DNA of 64,000 nt from Solenopsis invicta. Its lineage: Eukaryota > Arthropoda > Insecta > Hymenoptera > Formicidae. Each line of letters starts with the position of its first letter. Position 1 is the first letter of the stretch. Shown here in pieces: positions 44,141 to 54,900 of this stretch. The notes beneath the pieces are model-generated. The model saw only the letters and a list, made by a program, of their open reading frames with translations. It ran no database searches and had not been told where the DNA came from. Position numbers and translations under genes: made by a program. The stretch lies in the NCBI RefSeq assembly GCF_016802725.1, contig NC_052666.1:6117001-6181000 (forward strand). The letters are read 5' to 3'.

Positions 44141-45277
44141 TGTAACAACCCGTTTTTCTTGGATAGATATCGCGCACGGACGTAGCTCGTCGGGAATTCC
44201 AGGGCACGATCCGGGTTAAGAGAGAATTAGACTCGTGTGTTTGAACGTGTAAAATAGATACAGGTTTTATTGAGTGACGAATACAAATGTCTTACAGCTA
44301 ATATGTACAGAGGGTGCGTCACCGCCGATACGTCGTCGGCCGTATCGTGCGCGGGGAGGTGACGATTTTGATCGCGGCGATCGAGGATTACCGTCGGGCA
44401 ACGGGTTCGGCGCGGGGAACGTCGTCGGCGCGGTTGCCGCTTCTTCCCACGGCAGGTGCGTGGTTTGCGCGGTCGGCGTTTGTTTTCGGCGCGCGGGCGG
44501 CCCCGTGTTTTTCGGCCTTGCGAGGTCGCGTGCTCGGCTTTTCGCGGTCGCCAGCACGGTAGCGGGGCGCGGGACGTCGCTCGGCTGAGCGGCTCTTTAA
44601 ATCCGCGGCGGTTGTGTTGTGATCTTGCTCGCAGGCAGGATGCGACGGCTACGTCGAGTACGCTCGACGGAGGCAAAGACGCTTTACCCCGTTCTTCTGT
44701 AGCCGCCGCGGTAGGATCGGATCGGTGTCGAGGAAAGCCGGTCGGGCAAGTACGCTTGCCTGAGCCCAAGACACTTGAGCCCAGCTTCGGCGAGGAGAGA
44801 CGGGTGCGAAAGCGGTAGCCGTCGAGAACGCTCGACAGAGGCCAAGACTCTTGACCCCAGGACTACCTCGGGAGACTTCTTCGGAGACTAGTCGGCGGAG
44901 TAGCGGTCCGAGCAGTCGGCGGAGAAGAAGCCCAGCATCTTGCTGCTCCGGCGCTTTTATACCCGCATCTCGAGACGTCGGGAACGTTCGGTGGCGGTTC
45001 GGTTCGTGTCGGAGCCAGCGTCCCCGCCGCTCGAGATCGGTTGCGTGGTGGGCGGACGGAGGCGCGTGAGCACGTCGCTAGCGCGTGCCGGTTTGGGGCC
45101 GGTGCGCGTGCGCGGCGCGGTAGCCGCGACGCGCGGATGCCTCGCTGCTCGTATTGGCGCGTTTAAAGTCGTTTATCGGCGCGTAGCGCCTTGTGTGACG
45201 CTCGGCGGATGTTCGGCCGGCGTTTTGCGGACGGTGACCGGTCCGTCGGGGGGGTCGCGCGGAAGCGGTTTGTTACA
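44141..45277 (-). repeat. 5' LTR of Gypsy element 2
   Basis: Same length as, and apparently identical to, 38268-39404. Outside it, 45278-45290 reads CACCCCCTTTCTA, similar to the internal polypurine-tract complement at 39405-39417. Confidence 0.95.
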
Positions 45278-45757
45278 CACCCCCTTTCTAAAAATGTTAA
45301 AAAATTTTTTTTTAGAAATTCAATTTATGATATTACATAGTAATTGTAAAAAATTTTTTTTACATTTTTCTTTTTCCATACGTTAAAGTAAAAGTATGTA
45401 AAACGTAATAAACTAAATATTTCCAAATTTTTATATCATTAAACTTTCTTAGTATTACATCATATTACTGTAACTTTGAAGCGTTCTCATAGATAGAACA
45501 AAACCTATTATAAAGCTCATGATCACACACCAACAAGATTAGCAAATAAAAAACATAAAAATGAATACTGGAAATTATAAACTAAAGAAACAAAAATTAA
45601 AAAATTTTGAAGTTTAAAAATTAAAAATTTTTACATTCAAAAATAGTATTTCTCACTCAAAAAAAGAAAGGGTAAAAAAAACTCTAACTACTATTTTATG
45701 TCATAAATTGAATTAATACAAGAAGAATAAAATTGATTAACATTTTTATAATAAAAA
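45278..45757 (-). repeat. Right arm of the large inverted repeat, part 2
   Basis: Reverse match to about 32270-32780 (for example AGAAATTCAATTTATGATATT, TTTCCATACGTTAAAGTAAAAG, ATTACATCATATTACTGTAAC). Confidence 0.8.
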
Positions 45758-45949
45758 TTGGAGCACCACACTTAATTGGTGCCACGAGTGTATATACGTA
45801 ATTGTATACACGTAATTCACACGTATGTGTCACGAATAATTTTTTCAACAATTATTTATAAGTAGTGACAAAAGTGGAAATAGTATGCCGTTCGTGGCAT
45901 CGGCAACACCGCTTGGCGAGTCGAGATGGAAGAGGCAACATGGCAACAC

Positions 45950-46385
45950 GGCCATTTTCCGTAGCCGACCGTCCAACGCGGTTTGCGACTCGCGAGCTTT
46001 TCCCCTTACCTCACCAACCCGACGCGCACGGCTAGGTGTGTAGCAGAGGAACGCGGGAAAAGCGAAGCAGTAAGATTGCGCTTCGTTGACTAGAGATCAA
46101 AATCGATCGAAAATGCATAACGATACATCAAGTCTTGCAAATTGAACAAGATTTTTTTATAGACATGCATACATATACATACATATCTATAAAAAAATCT
46201 TGTTCAATTTTAAAGACTTGGTATGTCCATATGCATTTTCGACGGATTTTCATCTCCAGTCATCAGAGCGCAATCTTACTACTTCGTTCTTTCCCCGTTA
46301 CTCCGATTAACACGTCACGCGCAGCGGTGAGGTAAGGGGGAATGTTCGCAAGCCGCGTCGGACAGTCCGGCCACGGGAGGAGCGG
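45950..46385. repeat. Foldback repeat, arms about 200 bases
   Basis: The inner arms (46066-46165 and 46190-46291) match strongly: GTAAGATTGCGCTTCG.. against ..GCGCAATCTTACTACTTCG, with AGATTTTTTTATAGACATGC near the centre at about 46178. Weaker pairing continues outward through CCCCTTACCTCACC and GACGCGG. Non-coding. Confidence 0.8.
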
Positions 46386-46529
46386 ACGAAGGAGGATCTC
46401 TCAAGCGGTCTCTTTTCTTTTCGAGCTTTTTTAAAAAATTACAAAATTCGAAAATTACCTATAGTAAAATTACGAAAAAAGAATCGTCAAGTTAGCTGCG
46501 TAGCGTCTGTGAAAGAACGTTGCCAAGTA

Positions 46530-47575
46530 TACGTCTTATAAGTTAGTGAAACAAAGTGAGCAAAATCTATTAAAACTATTTTTTTATTTGTTGCTCGTTT
46601 GTTATTAAAAAGTTGCCTTAGAAAAAAATTTGTTGCTCTGTAATTTTTTTTTTTTTTTTAATAATGTTCCGCTAACTGAAGGTTAAGTTAGTGGGACATC
46701 ATATGTATAATAATGAAATTAAATATAAAAATAATCAGAATTTGTTGATAATTTGTTGCTCATAAAATATGTTAATTTCGAATTCGTTAACCATACACGA
46801 TAGCGGAGAACTTTTCAGCAGGCAGATGAAGAATAAACAATCAGTAAATAATCTGTTGCTCTCATGCTTAGTGGACCAAAACCATTCTCAGATATTATAA
46901 CATCGAAATAATACGACTCTCATTAGTTGCTAATTGCATTACGTTAAAAATAATTAATTTATTTGAAAAATGCGAACGCCACTTTTCTTACTTCATACCG
47001 ACGTAACCAATTTTTGTTATATTGCAGTTCAATAAATTTCGATTTTTGTTTATTTTCGTTATGTTTCCTAGAACATTTTAATATCGATTTCATACGAGTA
47101 AGAAATTCATTGATCGCGTAATAAACTTTAGAACTTGGCGTTCACGTTTCTCGAATAAATAAATTACTTTTAACGTAATGCAATTAGCAACTAATTCGAG
47201 TCGTATTATTTTGATGTTATAATATCTGAGAATGGTTTTGATCCACTAAGCATAAGAGCAACAGATTATTTACTGATTGCTTATTCTTCATCTGCCTGCT
47301 GAGGAGTTCTCCGCTGTCGTGTATAATTAACGAAATCGAAACTAACATATTCTATGAGCAACAAATTCTGATATTATTTTTATATTCAATTTCATTATTA
47401 TACATAATATATTGTTCCGCTAATGTAATCTTTCGTTAGCGGAAAATTATTTAAAAAAAAATCAACAGAACAACAAATTTTTTTCGTTGGAAAATTTGTA
47501 GCAAGAAGTAAACAACAAATAAAAAAAAATAGTTTTAATTGATTCTGCTTGTTTCGCAAACTTATAAGAAGTGCC
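46530..47575. repeat. 1-kb palindromic foldback, arms about 420 bases
   Basis: 46535-46962 is matched in reverse by 47158-47572 along nearly its whole length (CTTATAAGTTAGTGAAACAA; CATTCTCAGATATTATAAC; TTAGTTGCTAATTGCATTACG; CAGCAGGCAGATGAAGAATAA). The spacer is 46963-47157. GTTGCTC recurs several times in each arm. No coding sequence. Confidence 0.9.
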
Positions 47576-47960
47576 TAATATGATAAAGGTTTTAAATTTG
47601 ATTCTTGAGGACGAAAATCTTTAATACTAATTTTTTTTTCTTTTCGTAGTAATTTATTACTACTAAAATATTTTAGTCTAAAATATACAGCAAGTTTTCT
47701 CAGTGATACCTGTTCCCAATTCAAACAGATTTTGACGCAAGCTTTATTAGCACTAGTACTAGAAAGAAAAACGAGATACAAACAATTGGAAAGTAAATTA
47801 CAAAAAATAGCTTCAAAAAGATTCATGGTACCATGATACCATCGTACCATAATACCATCGATACCATAAAGAATAAAAGTCTGTATACGTTGGGAATGCT
47901 AATACCCAGTAAACATTTTAACATGCAATGTATATACATTGCATATACTTCAGTGGATAT
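47576..47960. other. No supported gene
   Basis: A 91-aa minus-strand frame (47575-47850) has no recognisable features and partly lies in the foldback edge. A short ACCATGATACCATCGTACC run lies at 47826-47870. Confidence 0.3.
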
Positions 47961-47970
47961 TGTATGTTCT

Positions 47971-48308
47971 ATGCACATACAGTGACACACAAACGACGTA
48001 CATTGGATATCGTAGGTATATGCAAAAGCAACGCGCTGTATGTACACTGGACATCCATGCAATATACATGTGTATATTTGTCGAATGTTCCATGTATATG
48101 CATTCTATGTACATTCAGTGCACATTCAGTGTATATCCTATGCACATACAGTGATACGCAAACGGCGTACATTGGATATCGTAGGTATATGCAAATGCAA
48201 CGCGCTGGATGTACACTGTATATCTATGCAATATACATGTGTATATTTGTCGAATATTTCATGCATATGCATTCAATGTACATTCAGTGCACATTTAATG
48301 TACATTCA
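47971..48308. repeat. 169-bp tandem duplication
   Basis: GTACATTGGATATCGTAGG at about 47997 recurs 169 bases later; two units with small differences. A diverged third unit lies at about 49840-49930, beyond the mariner. Frames across it are Tyr/Cys/His-rich artefacts. Confidence 0.85.
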
Positions 48309-48442
48309 ATGTATATTCATTGTGCATTCTGTGTATATTCAATGTACGTCGTTTATGTATCATTGTATGTGCATAGAATATGTCCTCAGATAACAATTTG
48401 ACATTCAGTGTATATACATTGATATACATCAGTATGTAAATA

Positions 48443-49757
48443 CGAGGTGTGTTCAAAAAGTATCGCGAATTTTGAATTTTCGCGGGTTACGTATATTCGA
48501 ATTTCGATCTTTTTGTGGCGTTATGTTGGTACTCATGTCTCTCACTTATGCCGACAAGCTCGGCCATTTTGAATGTTCACTTAATTGTTGACAGCTGCTT
48601 TGCTTGCACGTGTTTTGGATCGTCTTCGATTTTTACCTATTCAAAAAAATGGATCAAAGAACCTGTATCAAATTTTGTGTGAAAAACGAAATTAAGTGCG
48701 CGGATGCATTCCGAATGTTGACTGTGGCATACGGAGAAGTTACCTTGGACCGAAGCAACGTTTATCGGTGGTACAAAATGTTCTCAGAAGGCCGAGAAGA
48801 TGTGAACGACGAAGAGCGTGCCGGACGCCCGAGCACTTCAACACAGACGAAAAAATTAATGAAGTGGAGAAAATGGTATTGGCCAATCGTCGAATCACCG
48901 TTAGAGAAGTTGCTGAGGACCTAAACATATCGATTGGCTCGTGCCATTCGATTTTTATCAATGATTTGGGCATGAGACGGGTCGCCGCGAAATTCGTACC
49001 AAAATTGCTCAATTGCGACCAAAAACAGCATCGCATGAACATTGCTAATGAGATGTTGTCCGCGACGACCCAAATTTGCTCCAGAGGGTCATAACTGATG
49101 ACGAATCGTGGGTTTATGGTTATGACGTGGAAACCAAAGCTCAATCATCTCAATGGAAGCTGCCGCACGAACCAAGACCGAAAAAAGCGCGCCAAGTTCG
49201 GTCGAATGTGAAAGTTTTGCTGACAGTTTTCTTCGATTGCAGGGGCGTGGTGCATCATGAGTTCTTGCCACAGGGTAGAACGGTCAATAAGGAATATTAC
49301 CTGCAAGTTATGCGCAATTTGCGCGAAGCAATCCGCCAGAAACGCCCGGATTTGTGGAAGAACAAAAATTGGCTTTTGCACCACGATAACGCCCCTGCTC
49401 ACACATCGTTGCTTGTGCGCGACTTTTTGGCCAAAAACAACACACTAATGATGCCGCAGCCACCGTATTCCCCAGATCTGGCCCCCTGTGACTTTTTCTT
49501 GTTCCCTAAACTGAAGAGGCCCATGAAAGGACGACGTTACGCTACGCTTGACGAGATAAAGACGGCATCGAAGGAGGAGCTGAACAAGATAAAAAAAAAA
49601 TGATTTTTTGAAGTGCTTCCAAGATTGGAAAAACCGTTGGCACAAGTGTATAATATCTCATGGGGATTACTTTGAAGGGGACAAAATAGATATTCATGAA
49701 TAAATAAATAATTTTTGAAAAAACACAAAATTCGCGATACTTTTTGAACACACCTCG
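48443..49757 (+). mobile_element. Full-length mariner, copy 2, with TIRs and TA duplication
   Basis: Ends CGAGGTGTGTTCAAAAAG at 48443 and, reversed, at 49757; TA at 48441-48442 and 49758-49759. 1315 bp. Nearly identical to copy 1 in the shared region, so the family moved recently. Confidence 0.95.
48649..49703 (+). pseudogene. Mariner transposase copy 2, frameshifted
   Basis: ATG at 48649 (MDQRTCIKF), stop near 49703. Compared with 7001-8062 it has a one-base deletion near 48842, a seven-base deletion near 49057 (after GAGATGTTG) and a one-base insertion in the A-run near 49600. The catalytic motifs (HHDNAPAH, APCDFF) are kept in the segment 49076-49603, and GDES is changed to DDES. This copy has the ends but not the enzyme; copy 1 has the enzyme but not the ends. 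Confidence 0.92.
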
Positions 49758-50410
49758 TATATATATATATGAGATACTCACAGATGTATATGCAATGTAT
49801 TATACTGAATGTCAAAATTTTCTAGGATATATTTTATACACATACATTGATACATAAACGACGTACATTGGATATTATATAGACATGTGCGAATGCTACG
49901 CGCTATACTGTACGTGTTATATTTGTACATTTTGAAGATATCCAATATACATCGTTTGTAAATCACTATTATACACGCAGAAAATTTTTCTCGAATAATG
50001 TACAATGCTCATAATAAAATTTACTAGATTTGCATCGCACCGGTAGGATATACGCGTATTCAACCGGAAATTAATATATGACAATAGAAAAGTAATAGTT
50101 TGGTTAGATACATCTTGTAACCTAAAGGTAAATAAATTTGCCATACTAACAAGGAAATATGAAGAAAGTAAAAAAGTCCCATACTAATATGTGTATATTC
50201 GACGTTGTAGCTTGAATTGCGCGTTGTTTCTTAAGACAGTATAAAAAAAAAAATAATCTAGAGTGGTACCTACTGTGAGCTGTATAGAAATATTCGTTGT
50301 GTATCTGGCAATAATCTATGTTCTTCATAGAAATGCGATAGTAACCGCGGACACGCGGACTGCGCACGATCGTTAATTTCGTGTATGTGAAGTGTGAAGT
50401 GAGGAGCGCA

Positions 50411-51096
50411 ATGTATAACGATACCAGCGATAAGTACGGGGTAAGAAAAGTCTCATCCAATATTTGTTGCGTTCGGCATTGCAAATCTTAGATGCGAGCT
50501 AGCAGAGAGAGCTTGAATCACGTAATCCTCAACCAATCAAAGAACCGAGATGTGAATTGCCGAACGATTTTCGAGGTTAAAAGCACTTTCGACGCCTCGG
50601 ATTTGCATTGCTGAACGCTGTATAATTAAAATTATTTTTAAGAAGATTATATGTTACAAGAATTCACATAGCACTAACTTCCAAACGCTCTTGGAATGTC
50701 CTTATGACGTAAACGTTCTTTGGAGGTTAGTGCTGTGTAAGAATATCGCGTTGCACTTACACTTGGCGCGAGCGACTACCGTGTATCTTAATATATATTT
50801 TTTCTACTATTTATGTATAGTTTTTTGTTATTTTAAAATAAGTAAAATACATATAATTTTTATTTATAGCTACCAGAAGTAGTCAATTTAGATACTGCAT
50901 CTTGTAGTAATGCACAAGGCTTTATTTTTCCATCGAAGCTTTCATCTTCATACCTTTACAATGATAGTCAACTCCAACGACCCCAACCCACAACATGCAT
51001 ACTATTAGAGGATGCAAGTATCTCAAGTAGTGATAGTAGTGAGTTGACCGAAAAAAATGTACAAGTTAGTAATGAGAACAGTGAATCGGTATGTAT

Positions 51097-51142
<46 letters not shown>

Positions 51143-51820
51143 GCACGCACGCACGCACGCACGGACACACACACACACACACATTAATATATATGTACAC
51201 ACAGAAAAATATCCATCGTGCAGCAAAGAAAAACAAAGAACATGATTCATATATTTGTTTTAAGTAATAGTCTTTTTCAACGAAGAATATTTTCTTAATT
51301 TCAACATACATTCAAATATATATAACATTAGCTATACATGTTTAGAACAATACCTTGATATACGTAGTAGACTTTATTTTAAATAAATGTGATACTTACG
51401 ATGACCATATTATATATTTGCGAATTTTTTCGTATATCACAAAAGCTGTTGTTATATTCAAATTAATAAACAATTCTAAAACTATTGCTTAAAACAAATA
51501 AACAAACCAAGTAATTTGTTTTTCTTGGCTATACAATGGATATTTTTCTGTATATATGCACAATTACTATATAATGTTATATTGTAATAATATTAATTTA
51601 TATTAATTACAGAATTTGAAAAGGTACTTGCAAGAAACCAGCGAAGGTAAAATTATATTATCTGCATACTATAATAACAATAAAACCCTTAATTCTGTAC
51701 TGCGTTCTCGATTAGTACGACTCATTATCAAAGGAGAGAAAGACAGAATATTATCAAAAATCTATCAGTAGCAGACAAATTAACTAATTTTGTGTTAGTA
51801 TCTTATACAATAATATTATA

Positions 51821-51912
<92 letters not shown>

Positions 51913-54900
51913 ATATGTGTTAAATATATTTTGTTTCTTCAAAACAAAGTTTCCCTGAGCTATTTCACAATTATTTTTTTACTTGCAGTATAACAACTTC
52001 TCGGTTTCAAAAATTAGCAGGAGACATTGTTAAAATATTTAAAGGAGAGTCTTGTTACACATATTATACGCCGTTTACATGTAAGAATGGTGTTCGTATA
52101 CAGGCAAGTGGTAAACTCTGGGAACATTATAATTATATAAAAGGAGATTTAAGAAAACAAGGAATACTCCTTCAGCGATCAATTTCCAAATCCATACAAG
52201 AGACATATGCACAGACTGAAATAGATGGTACTATCCTAATATTAATATGACATTGACCATTTTACACGTGACTGTATATAATTTTTATACTACAGAAGAC
52301 AAACTGCAATGGTTATTCCACCACACAGAACCGTGGGAGCAAGTGTGTGAATATTGGAATAATACATATAGGGCTAGGAACAAGTTATTAATGCAAGACA
52401 AACTAAATGTACTTGAATATTTTAATAAGTTTCCTTGTCTTCAATTAAGCAAAGGACAACATCTGGTAAGAGTTAAAACAGGGTTATGGCCGAGTTGCCC
52501 ATTTTCGTCCAGTTTTGCGACGGTTATAATCACTTCTTTAATTTTTCCTCATTTTGTAGCATCTAGACTTCTCTCGGAGACATACGCGTGATATGAGGGA
52601 TGTTAAAGTTACAAATTGCATGCCAATGTCGCTACGCATACTGTTCAGTGTTAGAAATGTATTATTGTCATCATTATTATCAATATTATTAATAATAAAA
52701 CATTTCTAACAGTGAGCAGCACCAGGGCCGGATTTAGGTCGTAGGGGGCCCCTAAGCACTGGCTTTGAAGGGGGCCCTTTTAACTTAACCAAACCTAACA
52801 AACTGACTTATGGTAAAGGCAAATATAGAAAACACAATAAATAAATCATATATATTAAAATTTATTTTAACATATTTTTCTGTATATAAAGCCTATTTAA
52901 AATTTTGTTTTCTCCTTTTAATTGCTGCAAATTGCTCAATAATTTCATTAAAAGATATAGCTCGTAATTTGTCGTTCTCTATGGACATTAATGTTAAATC
53001 TACTAACCTTTCTTGAGTCATTGTTGTACGCAAATAACTTTTTATTCGTTTTAATTTTGAGAACGATCTTTCTCCAGAACAATTAGTCGCCATTAAAGAT
53101 AAAAATAAACGTAAAATTGCTTCTACATTAGGATACGCGGTTTGAATTTTATCTTGAAAAATTAATTGATATAACTGTTCATGACTTAAATATTTTTTTT
53201 CTTGATAAACTTGTTTTGCGTACATATGAAAATGTTTTATTTCGCTGGAAAAGTCATGTTGGACATCTTTTGGAAATTCCTGTTTTAGAAAGAGTAAGTC
53301 TTTTTGGATTTCTTTTTCCGATGCATCCAAATTTGTCAAAAAAGAAAACATGTTAGATACATTTTTATAAATTAACGCTCTCTCTTCCAAATTTCTTTTC
53401 AGTGCATCAATCATTGGAATAAAAGATTGCATTTTAAATTTATCCCTAGGAGATAAATTTTCCGCAGCATCAGGGGCATTACCATCATTAACTTGCTTCC
53501 TTCTTTTTATCTTTCGTTTTCTCGCAGATTTATAATCAATATCAGGAAGTTTTCCTTTTGCCTGAGACTCGATGTCATCAAAATCTTGCTGAACGTTTTG
53601 CACATACTGAGACAGTGCAAAGTAAAGTTTTGCAGTTGTGCTTATTGTTATTTCTGCATTTTGGAGAGCTTTAGATGTTTTGTCGAACTCATTTAATATT
53701 TTTTCCCAAAATTCTAACATAAAGACGAATTCGAGCTCCTCCATTATGTTAATCAGAGCAGAAGCCTCATTTCGATATTCCCCGCTTTCATTTCCATCTT
53801 CAGCAATGTGGTAAAGAGCAGCAATTATTTCATTGTAACCTCTAGCTACAGCTGAAGTAGCTTGTGCATGAGCATTCCACCTTGTATCAGAAAGTCGTTT
53901 AAGTTGTAAAAAGGATTTATTTTGCTGCGAATATTCATTCAAGATGGACCAACGCTTCGGCGATGCTGAGAAAAATACGTACAACCCTTGAATGGTAGAA
54001 AAAAATCGAACAGCTTCAAGACACGAATCAACTGCAGAGCGTCCAACGAGATTTAATGAGTGGCCAGCACATGGAATGTATATAGCGTATTCATTTTCCT
54101 CTCGAATTTTAGCTTGCATTCCCTTATATACTCCGGACATGTTAGCAGCGTTGTCATAAGATTGACCTCTACAATTACTAAAATTAATTTGGCATTCATC
54201 TTTTAAATATGTTAAGACAACCTTTGCTAAATTTTCGCCAGTATGACTTTTTATGTCAAGATATGTTAGAAATCTTTCAATAGGTAATCCATTATCCGGT
54301 GAGACATATCGAATAATTACAGCCAATTGATCAATATGTGATAAATCTGGCGTCGAATCAACAGATATACTAAAATATCCTGCAGTTTTTATATCTTGTA
54401 AAATTGATTCTCTGATTTTTAAGGCCATCAAATGGATGAGTTCATCACATATTGTTTTTGATAAATAGGATGATTTTCCAGAACCGCTATTACCGTATTG
54501 TCCAATATGAGTCGCAAGAAATGGATCATATCTTGATATCAGTTCCAGGATTCCTAAATAATTGCCATTATTTGATGAGCCGAATTTTTCTTCACTTCCT
54601 CGGAAAGCTAAGCCGCGTTCTGCTAGAGTACTAATGACGTCTATTACTCGGCGTAAAACTTGTTTCCAATATTCTTTTTCTTGAGTAACTTGCATGTCAA
54701 GTTGCAAATCCAAATTCGATTCACGTCTCCTCGTTAAAAATGAAAATAAAGCATTTCTGTGGTCTTCAGAATTTTCGTGTTGTTGAATAGAAATTAGATT
54801 ACGCCAGTCACTAAATCCTTCGTTTGCAAGAGATGTTGACGATGCAGAAAATATTTTACATACGAAACAATAAACACATCCCGTTGCAGGAGAGTAAACT

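Larger units (their letters stand above)
38268..45277 (-). mobile_element. Full-length Ty3/Gypsy-type LTR retrotransposon 2
   Basis: Minus-strand element with LTRs of 1137 bp (44141-45277 is the 5' LTR; 38268-39404 the 3' LTR). I found no difference between the LTRs, and all their six-frame translations agree. It has a tRNA-Lys primer site, an intact gag, pol with one TGA, and a polypurine tract. A simple target duplication is not obvious: an AAAAT duplication can be proposed (38263-38267 and 45291-45295), leaving 13 extra bases that resemble the element's own polypurine tract next to the 5' LTR. Confidence 0.95.

Noticed and set aside
47928..48401. 157-aa Cys/His/Tyr-rich frame
   Set aside because: Follows a 169-bp tandem duplication of TGTAC/CATAC-rich sequence; no zinc-finger spacing.
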